Positions 34,744-42,356 of a DNA stretch of 64,000 nucleotides are shown here, piece by piece. The stretch covers positions 1,342,398 through 1,406,397 of the forward strand of contig NZ_FNQT01000001.1 in NCBI RefSeq assembly GCF_900107665.1, in the 5' to 3' direction. The DNA is from Haloplanus vescus. Its GTDB lineage: Archaea; Halobacteriota; Halobacteria; Halobacteriales; Haloferacaceae. The notes beneath the pieces were generated by a model. The model was not told where the DNA came from. It made no database searches and saw only the letters and a program-made list of their open reading frames with translations. A program made the position numbers and the translations under genes. How positions within the stretch are numbered: the first letter of the stretch is position 1; the number at the start of each line of letters is the position of its first letter.

Positions 34744-35070
34744 CTACGCTTCTTCCGCTTCGGCGTCGGCCTCGTCGGCCTCCTCGCCGTCCGGGCTAAT
34801 CTTGTTCCGGTCGAGCATGTGGTCCTGCTCCACGTCGCGGGCGTGGTCGGGGCTCTCGTAGACCTTGGCGAAGCCGATGGTCTTTCGCATCCCGAACTTC
34901 GTGTCGAGTTCGCGAACGACGACTTCCGCAGAGTCCTTGTTGAGCTTGGCCGCGAGACTGTCACGAACGGAGAGCCGCGAGGGGGTCTCCTCTTCGTGCG
35001 TAATCTGGAATCTAACGTCCGTCCGGTGCAACATGGGGTTCTCGTCTTCCTCGATAATATCGATGTCCAT
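34744..35070 (-). CDS. rps24e: Small-subunit ribosomal protein S24e (eS24)
   Basis: The 108-residue protein has the eS24 fold markers: MDIDIIEEDENPMLHRTDVR, a PSRLSVRDSLAAKLNKD segment, VVVRELDTKFGMRKTIGFAKVYES and the HMLDRNKI end. An acidic tail follows. It sits in the conserved neighbourhood rpo7-spt4-DUF359-S24e-kae1. In many haloarchaea an S27ae gene stands directly after it; here the 70 bp before kae1 hold none. Confidence 0.93.
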   Translation of the reverse strand: MDIDIIEEDENPMLHRTDVRFQITHEEETPSRLSVRDSLAAKLNKDSAEVVVRELDTKFGMRKTIGFAKVYESPDHARDVEQDHMLDRNKISPDGEEADEADAEAEEA

Positions 35071-35133
35071 CGTTCAGTTACCTATACGTGGTCCCGAACT
35101 GGACAAAAGGATTACGAAGCGTGCGACAGCGCT

Positions 35134-35664
35134 CTAGCGGGTGTCGAGACGGGCAAGCACGGCGTCGGTGTCGCCGGTCATTCGCCCGAGGAGGTCACGG
35201 GCGCGGGCCTGCGTCTCCTCGGTGACGGGGACGAGCACCATCCCCTCGCCGGGTTGGCCGTAGACGACGGCGCCGCCGCGGGGCGTCGCGAGGATGGCCG
35301 GCAGCGCCGCCAAGTCCTCCTCGCCGTCGACGCCGATGACCGTCGGCGCCTCGCGGTCGAGTGCGTCGAGCAGCGCGTCGATGAGGTCGCTGGAGAGCGT
35401 CGCCGGCGGGTTCGACACCTCGATATCTGGGTCGGGCAGCCGTTTCGCGACCGAGTCGTCGACGCGTTCGCGCTCGGTGTGACCGTCGATGAGCGCCACG
35501 TCCGGCGGGTGGTCGGTGGCGTAGAGGTGCGCGGTGACGACGTCGCCGACGGCGACGAGTGGGCGGCCGGCGCCATCGGCGTCGAGCAGGCGCTCGGCGT
35601 CGGTGAAAAGAGGGCCGAACGGCTCCTTGAACGCACCCCGGAGGTCGTCGGGGAGTTCGAGCAC
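35134..35664 (-). CDS. GTP-dependent dephospho-CoA kinase (DUF359)
   Basis: This 176-residue protein of the DUF359/GTP-dependent dephospho-CoA kinase family carries out the last step of CoA synthesis in archaea. Motifs are VAVGDVVTAHLYATDHPPDVALIDGHTER (in pieces) and the strongly conserved VIGVDGEEDLAALPAILATP, GGAVVYGQPGEGMVLV. The start is GTG at 35664, two bases from the spt4 stop. It is in the rpo7-spt4 operon, as in other archaea. Confidence 0.88.
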   Translation of the reverse strand: MLELPDDLRGAFKEPFGPLFTDAERLLDADGAGRPLVAVGDVVTAHLYATDHPPDVALIDGHTERERVDDSVAKRLPDPDIEVSNPPATLSSDLIDALLDALDREAPTVIGVDGEEDLAALPAILATPRGGAVVYGQPGEGMVLVPVTEETQARARDLLGRMTGDTDAVLARLDTR

Positions 35665-35666
35665 GG

Positions 35667-35864
35667 TCAGCGGACCTTGAGCGCGTAGCCGCCGGGTTCG
35701 GAGACGTTCATCTCCTCGGCGACTTCGGACTGTTCCGGGTGGGTAATGATGACGTAGCCCGCCCAGTCCTCCGTGAGACTCGACGACCCGCAACTGGCGC
35801 AGGTCTGCGTGTCGGGGTCGTTGATGAAGTGACACTCACGGCAGGCGAGGCGGTCCTCGGCCAT
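35667..35864 (-). CDS. spt4: Transcription elongation factor Spt4 (RpoE'')
   Basis: The 65-residue zinc protein has C8-x2-C11 and C22-x2-C25 (ACRECHF, TCASCGSS) and the Spt4 core SLTEDWAGYVIITHPEQSEVAE. With Spt5 it keeps RNA polymerase processive. It overlaps rpo7 by one base at 35864. All zinc ligands are present, unlike L37Ae and aIF2-gamma in this window. Confidence 0.95.
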   Translation of the reverse strand: MAEDRLACRECHFINDPDTQTCASCGSSSLTEDWAGYVIITHPEQSEVAEEMNVSEPGGYALKVR

Positions 35865-36436
35865 CAGTTACCCTCCATCTGTGCCTCGCGCTCTTGGCGC
35901 TCCGCTTCGAGCCACCCGTGCTTGCCGAGGCCGGGCTGTTTGGCCGTCAGCCCAATCTTGCTGTCACGGGGGTTGCGCTCGTCGATGCTCTTGGTGACGA
36001 TACGCACCCGAATCTCGTCACCGACGCCGAGGGTGCGGTTCGTCTCCGTCGAGGCGAGCTGCTGGTTCTCGCCGTCGTAGGCGAGATATTCGTCGGAGAT
36101 CTGTGAGACGTGGAGCAGGCCGTCGACGGGACCGATCCCGACGAACGCCCCGAACTCGACGACTTCGACGACCGTCCCGTCGACGACCTCCTGCATCTGT
36201 GGATCGAAGGTGATGGCGTCGAATTCGGCCTCGTAGTAGACCCCGGGGCGGTTGGGCAAGACGGCGCCGTCGCCGATGTCGTGGACGTTAGTCACGCTCA
36301 CGATGCTGCCCACCTCCTCGTCCATTCGTCCTTCGAGCTTGTCCTGGAGCAGGCGCTTCACCCGCTCGGGCGTCACGTCGGCGAGGTGCCGCGGCGGCAC
36401 TTCGACCGTGTCTTTGAGTCGTACCCGTTTGTACAT
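35864..36436 (-). CDS. rpo7: RNA polymerase subunit Rpo7 (RpoE1)
   Basis: The 190-residue protein is the archaeal Rpb7 homologue, part of the Rpo4/7 stalk. The N-terminal RNP-like domain (MYKRVRLKDTVEVPPRHLAD, RPGVYYEAEFDAITFDP) is followed by an S1/OB domain with EVVEFGAFVGIGPVDGLLHVSQISDEY. It opens in the order PIN nuclease, rpo7, spt4, DUF359. Confidence 0.95.
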   Translation of the reverse strand: MYKRVRLKDTVEVPPRHLADVTPERVKRLLQDKLEGRMDEEVGSIVSVTNVHDIGDGAVLPNRPGVYYEAEFDAITFDPQMQEVVDGTVVEVVEFGAFVGIGPVDGLLHVSQISDEYLAYDGENQQLASTETNRTLGVGDEIRVRIVTKSIDERNPRDSKIGLTAKQPGLGKHGWLEAERQEREAQMEGN

Positions 36437-36437
36437 G

Positions 36438-36836
36438 CTAAGGTTGTGTTATGTTCAGTTTGTTCCGACCCCTTAAACCGATTACCCGAACGCCGCGTTC
36501 GAGCAGGCGGTCACGCAAGGGGCGGTCATTCGTCACGACGTACGCGCAGTCGTCTCGCTCCGCGAGTTCGACGAGGGCGTCGTCGGCGTACGATGCGTCC
36601 GTCTCCACCACGCGACACCGCTCGGCCAGGTCCCGACCGACGCTGGCCGCGGTCGCTTCTTCGCCAGCACCCGACGCCAGACGGTCCAGCTCCGCGAGCA
36701 CCGCTCGCGGCGTCACGAGGTCGACCTCGTTCAGACCGAGCAGACGGTCGAGTTCGTCGAACACGCGAACGTCGCACTCGACCGGCATCATGAGTGCGCT
36801 GGTGTCCACGGCGACAGCTGGCGAATCACGTGTCAC
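36438..36836 (-). CDS. PIN-domain nuclease (Fcf1/Utp24-like)
   Basis: The 132-residue PIN domain has its acidic residues in order: [10 protein letters not shown] (Asp), [12 protein letters not shown] (Glu), [17 protein letters not shown] (Asp) and [17 protein letters not shown] (Asp). The RGRNKL end resembles archaeal single-PIN proteins related to Fcf1/Utp24, used in pre-rRNA processing. The gene always seems to follow aIF2-gamma; here the ATG overlaps that stop by 4 bp. This conserved context argues against a VapC toxin. Confidence 0.82.
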   Translation of the reverse strand: MTRDSPAVAVDTSALMMPVECDVRVFDELDRLLGLNEVDLVTPRAVLAELDRLASGAGEEATAASVGRDLAERCRVVETDASYADDALVELAERDDCAYVVTNDRPLRDRLLERGVRVIGLRGRNKLNITQP

Positions 36837-38065
36837 TTGAGCGTGCCGATGCCGATGAGTCGCCAGCGCGCGCCGACGCGGCGATTGATGGCGATTTGGG
36901 CGCCCGCTTCCGCACAGACCGGGCGCTTCAGCGATACTTCACACTCGCCGGACCGGGCGCTGGTCACGGCACCGACCGTCGTCGCGGTGCCGATGGTGAG
37001 CATCAGCGGCTCACCCGTCGAGATGTCTTCGATTTCCTCCTCGTCCTCGCCGACAACGCGGTCGAGCAGTTCCACGTCCATCTCGAAGGACTCGTAGGTC
37101 GGCGGGAGCGTTCCGGGCTCGCCCGCGACCTGTCCCGCCAGCGCGTCACCCTTCGTGAGCGCGGGGTCGAGACCGGTCCCGACGCCGAGGAGGCCGCCGG
37201 GCCGAGCCACGTCGACGGTCTGGCCGCCCGCCTGTAGCGAGCGAACCTCGGTCGTAATCGGGCGCCACTCGGTCTGGCCCTCCTCGTCGATTTCGCGGCC
37301 GGGACGGAGTTCGATTTCGTCGCCGACTTCGAGCGTCCCGTCGACGAGACTGCCGCCGACGACGCCGCCGTTGAGATCCTCCCACGTCGTGCCGGGACGG
37401 TTGATGTCGAAACTGCGGGCCGCGAACATCTGTGCCGGCTTCGTCTCGTCGCGGTCCGGCGTCGGAATCTCCTCCTCGATGGCGCCGATGAGGAGGTCCA
37501 TGTTCACTTCCTGCTGGGCGCTGACCGGGACGATGGGGGCGTCCTCGGCGACGGTCCCCTCGACGAAGGATTCGATTTCCTCGTAGTTCTCCATCGCCCG
37601 CTCGCGGTCGACGAGGTCGATTTTGTTCTGGGCGATGACGATGTTCTCGACGCCGACGATGTCGAGGGCCATCAGGTGTTCTTCGGTCTGAGCCTGCGGC
37701 ACCGGGTCCGTGGCGCTCACGACCAGTACCGCACCGTCCATGAGCGCCGCACCCGCGAGCATCGTCGCCATCAGCGTCTCGTGACCCGGGGCGTCGACGA
37801 AGGACACCGTCCGAAGCGGTTCGCTCTCGGACCCGTCGGCACAGGTTTCGTCGACAGTGAACGCTTCCGGTTCGTCGACCCCGGGGCACTTACGGAACGT
37901 CGCGTCCGCGTACCCGAGTCGGATGGAGATGCCGCGTTTCATCTCCTCGGAGTGCTGGTCCGTCCACGACCCGCTGAGGGCCTGCACCAACGTCGTCTTG
38001 CCGTGATCGACGTGGCCAACGAGACCGATGTTCACCTCCGGTTGCTGATGTGTTTCCGTTGCCAT
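36833..38065 (-). CDS. eif2g: Translation initiation factor aIF2 subunit gamma
   Basis: The 410-residue GTPase brings initiator Met-tRNA to the ribosome. Motifs are [10 protein letters not shown] (G1), VDAPGHE (G3), NKID (G4) and SAQ (G5), then two beta-barrel domains ending with [16 protein letters not shown]. The zinc knuckle in the switch region has only C60 and C75; each second cysteine is replaced (CPGV and CADG instead of CxxC). It is the head of a run that includes the PIN gene and rpo7. Confidence 0.96.
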   Translation of the reverse strand: MATETHQQPEVNIGLVGHVDHGKTTLVQALSGSWTDQHSEEMKRGISIRLGYADATFRKCPGVDEPEAFTVDETCADGSESEPLRTVSFVDAPGHETLMATMLAGAALMDGAVLVVSATDPVPQAQTEEHLMALDIVGVENIVIAQNKIDLVDRERAMENYEEIESFVEGTVAEDAPIVPVSAQQEVNMDLLIGAIEEEIPTPDRDETKPAQMFAARSFDINRPGTTWEDLNGGVVGGSLVDGTLEVGDEIELRPGREIDEEGQTEWRPITTEVRSLQAGGQTVDVARPGGLLGVGTGLDPALTKGDALAGQVAGEPGTLPPTYESFEMDVELLDRVVGEDEEEIEDISTGEPLMLTIGTATTVGAVTSARSGECEVSLKRPVCAEAGAQIAINRRVGARWRLIGIGTLK

Positions 38066-38193
38066 TGAGAGTAATCTTGGAGGATTTTCGCCCCCTGGCG
38101 GTGATAAGCTTGCTGTTTGCCGACGAGGAGTGACACGACGGGAAATCGCCGCCGGACCGACGCCTCTTTGCCCCGACCGACCCCACGCCCGCT

Positions 38194-38817
38194 ATGCTCC
38201 GGTACGTCACGACCAACGCGGGGAAGGTCCGCGAGGCCCGCGATTACCTCGACAGCGAGGTGTCACAACTCGACTTCGACTACACCGAGATTCAGGCGCC
38301 CGACCTCGAACCCATCGCCGCCCGCGGCGCCCGCGAGGCCTACCGCCACGCCGGCGAACCCGCCCTCGTCGACGACGCCGGCCTGTTCGTCGACGCCCTC
38401 GACGGCTTCCCCGGCCCCTACTCCGCCTACGCCGAGGAGACGTTGGGGATGGAACGCGTCGGCCACCTCGCCCGCGACGCCGCCGACCCCGCCCGCGCCG
38501 AGTTCCGCTGCGTGCTCGCGTACTGCGACGGCGACGCCTTCGACGCCAGTCCCGACCCGGTCGACCGTGCGGACCGCGCCGCCGCCGCGGCGACCGACGA
38601 CCGGGAGGAGCAAGACGACGCCCTCCCCGTCAAACTGTTCAGCGGCGTCGTCAGAGGCCGCATCGTCGAACCGCGCGGCGACGGCGGCTTCGGCTACGAC
38701 CCGGTCTTCGAACACGACGGGACGACGTTCGCGGAGATGAGCGCCGCCGAGAAAAACGCCGTCTCCCACCGCGGCCGGGCGCTCGAACAGTTCGCCGAGT
38801 GGTACGCGACGCGATAG
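38194..38817 (+). CDS. rdgB: XTP/dITP diphosphatase
   Basis: This 207-residue Ham1/RdgB-type enzyme removes non-canonical purine triphosphates. Motifs are VTTNAGKVREARDYL at the N-terminus, EPALVDDAGLFVDALDGFPGPYSA, GFGYDPVFEHDGTTFAEMS, and KNAVSHRGRAL. Residues 125-145 hold an acidic Ala-rich insert (DRADRAAAAATDDREEQDD) not usual in the family, probably a surface loop. It is divergent from aIF2-gamma. Confidence 0.93.
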   Translation: MLRYVTTNAGKVREARDYLDSEVSQLDFDYTEIQAPDLEPIAARGAREAYRHAGEPALVDDAGLFVDALDGFPGPYSAYAEETLGMERVGHLARDAADPARAEFRCVLAYCDGDAFDASPDPVDRADRAAAAATDDREEQDDALPVKLFSGVVRGRIVEPRGDGGFGYDPVFEHDGTTFAEMSAAEKNAVSHRGRALEQFAEWYATR

Positions 38818-38857
38818 CGGCCAAAGGCACTTGCAGTCGCTGTGACAACGGCTACGT

Positions 38858-39448
38858 ATGCCCCTCCACCGACTCGCGGAGCGGTCGGCACCCCTGTCGG
38901 TCCCCCTGTTCGTGTTCGCCCTCGCGGCGACGGCCCTACTCGTCGTCCCCGCAGTCGCGGCGGGCCCCCTATCGCTCGCCGAGGCGTACCTCATCGCGGT
39001 GGCACTCTCCATCCTCGCCGTCGCCAACGGCGCCCCGTACGCGGTAGTCGTCGCTGTCGGGACGCTCCCACTCGTGTGGCTTGACAGCGCCGGCTACGCC
39101 TCGCCCGAGGCGGCCGTTGGCGACACGTCCAGAACTGGCGTCGCCGTCCACCACGTCGCTGTCGGCTTCGGCTACGGCCTCGCGTCCGCGTGCGTTGGAA
39201 GCGTGCTCGTCGGGGCGGAACTGGCGGGGCTCCCGCTTCCGAGTGGCTTCGTGGTGCCCTCCGGCGCCGCCGTCGGCGGCCTACTGATCGGCGGGGCGTT
39301 CGTGTCCCTCCAGTCGTGGCGATACCGGACGCTCGGCACGGCGCTTGACTGGCGGACGGCAGGGACGACGGTCGGACTCGGCGTCTTGCTGGCGCTGTCG
39401 CCGGCGGTGACGTACTGGCAGTTCGGCGGGCGACTGGGCGGCCTGTAG
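38858..39448 (+). CDS. Multi-pass membrane protein of unknown function
   Basis: The 196-residue product has about five hydrophobic helices (around residues 15-37, 42-60, 62-75, 100-125 and 128-148, plus a final one near 170-187), separated by short Gly/Ser-rich loops. No conserved polar motif for transport or catalysis is seen. It follows rdgB after about 40 bp and faces the PIN-like gene with 5 bp between stops. Confidence 0.68.
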   Translation: MPLHRLAERSAPLSVPLFVFALAATALLVVPAVAAGPLSLAEAYLIAVALSILAVANGAPYAVVVAVGTLPLVWLDSAGYASPEAAVGDTSRTGVAVHHVAVGFGYGLASACVGSVLVGAELAGLPLPSGFVVPSGAAVGGLLIGGAFVSLQSWRYRTLGTALDWRTAGTTVGLGVLLALSPAVTYWQFGGRLGGL

Positions 39449-39453
39449 CGAAG

Positions 39454-39927
39454 TCACGCCCGCGGGTCGCGGTCCGGGCCCGGATACTCTCCACCGACGA
39501 CCTCTCGATACAGACTCTCGGCGTCGAACAGCGTGTCGAACGCGCTGGGATGGCGAGGACTGGTCTCGACTCTGCCCCGGAGGGCCGCGCCCGCCGACGC
39601 CGACTGGAGCGACTCGTCGAGCGTCAGGAGATGCATCGCGCCGCCGCGGTAGGCCGACGCGAGCGCCGGGTGGTCCTCGGCCGGATGCGAGACGAGTTCG
39701 CACTCGGGTTCGATTCGGTCGCGCCACGCCTGCGCCAGCTCGTCGTCCGCGAGCGTTCGGACGACGGCGGCGGCGTCGTCGAGCAACGGCGTGCTGGCGA
39801 CGAGAGTCATCCACGAGTGCTCGCGGACGTGGTCGAGCGCGGCCCGCGAGGCGCCGCCGATGAGGAGGTCCGCCACGAGAACGTCGGCGTCCGCGGTCAC
39901 GCGGGCGGGCGACGGCTCAGTCGGCAT
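39454..39927 (-). CDS. PIN-like domain protein (DUF7384-type)
   Basis: This 157-residue protein shows a degenerate PIN pattern: VTADADVLVADLLIGG, ASTPLLDDAAAVVRTL, DHPALASAYRGGAMHLLTLDESLQSASAG with Asp residues at three of the four usual places. It resembles haloarchaeal single-domain PIN-like proteins with no known substrate. Its start lies inside the last 11 bases of a 32-codon ORF (39917-40015), an arrangement like an antitoxin-toxin pair, but that is inference. Confidence 0.72.
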   Translation of the reverse strand: MPTEPSPARVTADADVLVADLLIGGASRAALDHVREHSWMTLVASTPLLDDAAAVVRTLADDELAQAWRDRIEPECELVSHPAEDHPALASAYRGGAMHLLTLDESLQSASAGAALRGRVETSPRHPSAFDTLFDAESLYREVVGGEYPGPDRDPRA

Positions 39928-40015
39928 CGGCTCGGTGCTGGTCGAGTGCGTCTGTCACGTCCGCCTCAGTGCTGTCGTAGCAGTCGGCGCGCGCGAAGAG
40001 GTCGGCCCACGTCAT
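39917..40015 (-). CDS. 32-codon ORF overlapping the PIN-like gene
   Basis: The minus strand encodes MTWADLFARADCYDSTEADV then TDALDQHRADAD, a short acidic helical protein too small for many gene callers. Its stop lies 8 bases inside the downstream PIN-like gene, so translation should be coupled. Overlap with a PIN protein suggests an antitoxin-like or specificity partner. There is no independent proof. Confidence 0.6.
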   Translation of the reverse strand: MTWADLFARADCYDSTEADVTDALDQHRADAD

Positions 40016-40089
40016 ACCCACCTCTCGGTTCGGGGACACAAAGAGCCTTGTCGACGACCCTGATCGCTCGACGGCAGACCCTTGTCTGA

Positions 40090-40101
40090 CGCATGTTTAA
40101 G
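40090..40101 (+). promoter_or_regulatory. TATA-like box before the possible structured RNA
   Basis: ACGCATGTTTAAG contains TTTAAG, with the expected A/T run, about 25 bp before the start of the GC-rich stem region at about 40118. Confidence 0.35.
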
Positions 40102-40117
40102 TCAGGGGCTAGTAAGT

Positions 40118-40310
40118 GTTGGACCGGGCGCGCACTACCGGCTTCAGTTCCCATCCTCCCCACCCGCGCGCCCGGCACACCCCACTGGCACCTCGGTGCT
40201 CGGCGCCGTTCCCCCACGGCGCCGCCTTCGGCGATGCGTAGCCGGGGCTCCGTTCACACGCTCGCGGGCCGGGTACCGAGCGGGGTGCAGCGGTCACTTT
40301 CTCAGGAATC
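40118..40310 (+). ncRNA. Candidate structured non-coding RNA
   Basis: This 315-bp gap (40016-40330) has no convincing coding frame but dense secondary structure. A 10-bp perfect stem (CCGGGCGCGC 40124-40133 with GCGCGCCCGG 40166-40175, 32-nt loop) is followed by an 8-bp stem GGCGCCGT/ACGGCGCC with a CCCCC-rich loop (about 40202-40223). More GC-rich segments lie downstream. A TATA-like box precedes it. No SRP or RNase P signature is present. The ends and strand are estimates. Confidence 0.35.
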
Positions 40311-40330
40311 GAAAAGAGCGGCGCGACCGG

Positions 40331-41851
40331 TTACTCGGCGGCCGCGTTCGGCGCGTTCCGCTTGACGCTCTCGATGGCGTCGCGGACGCTACTGCGGTCC
40401 GTGTAGCCCTCGCCGCTGTCGGCGAGGATGTTGCCGTTGCGGTGGCGGAGCCGCCACCGGTGTTCGCCGGCCTCGTCCTCAAAGATTTCGAACGCCGCCA
40501 GCCCGATTTCGAGCGTGTCCGCCTCGGGGACGAGTTCGTTGACGCGTTCGAGGGCGTCCTCGGCGTCGTCCTGTCGCGTGTAGCCCTCGCCGCTCCCGGC
40601 GACGAGTTCGCCGTTCGAAGCGCGGAGCCGCCAGCGGTACTCGTCGCGTGCGTCCTCGTAGACTTCGCTCTCGAAGTCGTCGAGGCCGTCGCGAAGCCCA
40701 CGAACCGCGCGACGGGCGTTGCCGTGGGTGGCGAAGCCCTCGCCCGAGGTGGCGATAATCTGGCCGTTGCGCGCGACGAGTCGCCAGCGGTACTCGCCGC
40801 CCTTGTCGCGGTACGTCTCGAAGCCGGCCGGGTCGAACCAGAGGTAGTCGGCGGGGCCGACGGTCAGCTGCACGCTCCGAAGCGCGCGTCGCGCGTTCGA
40901 CTTCGTGCTGTAGCCCTCGCCGGAGTCCGCGAGGAGGTTGCCGTTGTCGTGGACGAGTCGCCAGCGGTACTCGCCGCCTTGGTCCTCGTAGACTTCGACC
41001 GTGGCGTTGCTCTCGTGTTCCTCGACGGGTTCGAACTCGTCGTCCTCGGCCGGGATATCGGCCTCCGCGTCGAGGTCGACGACGGTGGCGCCGAGGGCGT
41101 TGCGCCGGACGCTCTGCATCCCCTTGTGGGCGTTGTGCCTGCGCGTGTAGCCCTCGCCGCTGGAAGCGATGGCGTTCCCGTTGCGGTGGCGAAGCCGCCA
41201 GCGGTACTCGCCGCCCTTGTCCTCGTAGAGTTCGAAGCGACCCTGACTCTCGTGGAGTCCGCGGAGTTCCGCAGCGAGGTCGGCTTCGTCGGCTTTGGCG
41301 TTCGCGAGCGCCGCGCGCACCGTCTCGAGTTCGGACGCGTGGCGCTCCTCCGTCGCGGCACGCTCTCGCTCTCGTTCGGCCCGCTCGGCGGCCTCAGCGG
41401 CGCGTTCGTCCGCTTCGGCGTCTGCCGACTGTGTCAAGATAGGGACGACGATGCCAGCGATGGCGATTATCAGCACGCCGAACCCGTAGAGGCCAATTAT
41501 ACTCCGATTCCCCGTCGCCCGACTCCAGTTGTCGGGGAAGGCGACGAGGAACCAAACGAGCGCGAGTGCGCTGATGGCGACGCCGAGGTACGTAAGCAGC
41601 GTCGCCGCCCGCCTGAGCGGCAGTCGAATGATCGGTCCAGCGAGGATGAGGACGAGCCCACCCGCGCCGAGGAGAATCGCCATCTGGCGACCCGCGCTCG
41701 CGGGCGCGGCACCGAGGCTCAGGAAGATGCCGAGCGTACCCGCGACGACGCCGACGACGAATATCCAGTAGCCGGTCACCTCACCTCCGTTGGTCGGTCG
41801 GCCGATATGCTCTCGATACCACGCTGTCAGTTGATTTGTGTTGGATGACAT
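40331..41851 (-). CDS. Membrane protein with five DUF1508 (HVO_2922-type) repeats
   Basis: The 506-residue protein has four N-terminal helices (about residues 28-50, 55-75, 83-103, 118-140). An acidic and basic coiled coil (AEAAERAERERERAATEERH) follows, then five DUF1508 units with the repeated pattern 'ExYxDxxGEYRWRLRxxNGxxxAxSGEGY'. This unit occurs as HVO_2922-type proteins in haloarchaea and YegP in bacteria; its ligand is unknown. The C-terminal repeats should be cytoplasmic. A two-repeat paralogue lies immediately upstream. Confidence 0.87.
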   Translation of the reverse strand: MSSNTNQLTAWYREHIGRPTNGGEVTGYWIFVVGVVAGTLGIFLSLGAAPASAGRQMAILLGAGGLVLILAGPIIRLPLRRAATLLTYLGVAISALALVWFLVAFPDNWSRATGNRSIIGLYGFGVLIIAIAGIVVPILTQSADAEADERAAEAAERAERERERAATEERHASELETVRAALANAKADEADLAAELRGLHESQGRFELYEDKGGEYRWRLRHRNGNAIASSGEGYTRRHNAHKGMQSVRRNALGATVVDLDAEADIPAEDDEFEPVEEHESNATVEVYEDQGGEYRWRLVHDNGNLLADSGEGYSTKSNARRALRSVQLTVGPADYLWFDPAGFETYRDKGGEYRWRLVARNGQIIATSGEGFATHGNARRAVRGLRDGLDDFESEVYEDARDEYRWRLRASNGELVAGSGEGYTRQDDAEDALERVNELVPEADTLEIGLAAFEIFEDEAGEHRWRLRHRNGNILADSGEGYTDRSSVRDAIESVKRNAPNAAAE

Positions 41852-41857
41852 CGGTTC

Positions 41858-42214
41858 CTACTCCGCTATGTCGCCGTCGGCAGCGTTCGATTTGAGTCGC
41901 GTTACCGCCTGCCGAGCGCCGCTCTTCTCGGCGTACCCCTCACCGCTGTCGGCGAGGATGTTGCCGTTCCGGTGGACGAGTCGCCAGCGATACTCGCCGC
42001 CCTTGTCCCGATACACCTCGAACGCCGCCTTGCCGACTTCCAAGACGTCCGCGTCGGGAGCGTACGCTTGCAGTCGGGTGATGGCCTCGCGCGCACCCGA
42101 CTTCGACGCGTACCCCTCGCCCCCGTCAGCGACGATTTCGCCATTCTGATGCCGTGCTCGCCACCGCCACTCGTCCGCCGCGTCCTCGAACAGCTCGAAT
42201 GTGATATTTGTCAT
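41858..42214 (-). CDS. Two-repeat DUF1508 (HVO_2922-type) protein
   Basis: The 118-residue protein has two copies of the DUF1508 unit: FELFEDAADEWRWRARHQNG then GEIVADGGEGYASKSGAREA, and FEVYRDKGGEYRWRLVHRNG then NILADSGEGYAEKSGARQA. It has no membrane segment. The function of YegP-like domains is unproven. The gene precedes the five-repeat membrane protein by 6 bp, so they are probably one operon. Confidence 0.9.
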   Translation of the reverse strand: MTNITFELFEDAADEWRWRARHQNGEIVADGGEGYASKSGAREAITRLQAYAPDADVLEVGKAAFEVYRDKGGEYRWRLVHRNGNILADSGEGYAEKSGARQAVTRLKSNAADGDIAE

Positions 42215-42356
42215 TTATACACATAATAGGTCAATGTGAGACACTAAATAACTTGTTGATAATCACATACATTCAGCTGCATATCAATATCGACGTGTTC
42301 CAGCCCCATTCGTAGAGCCCAAGGTAGTTTATCTATCAGTCCCGTCGGGACGGTAG
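42215..42356. promoter_or_regulatory. AT-rich divergent promoter region with an odd palindrome
   Basis: This region is strikingly AT-rich for the GC-rich half of the window. Before the permease gene are TTTATCT (about 42329) and GTCCCGTCGGGAC at 42339-42351, a perfect 6+1+6 dyad between the TATA-like box and the ATG. That is where a repressor would block transcription. Confidence 0.45.

Noticed and set aside
36438-36836. The PIN gene as a VapC toxin
   Set aside because: It lies in a conserved order with aIF2-gamma and rpo7 and has no antitoxin gene; an rRNA-processing role is likelier.
40118-40310. Assignment of the structured segment as SRP (7S) RNA
   Set aside because: The conserved helix 8 sequences with GGAA and AGCA loops are not present, so only a generic structured-RNA call is made.
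40082-41848. A 588-codon plus-strand frame antisense to the DUF1508 membrane protein
   Set aside because: The repeats it seems to contain are only the mirror of the DUF1508 repeats. The minus strand gives a coherent membrane protein.
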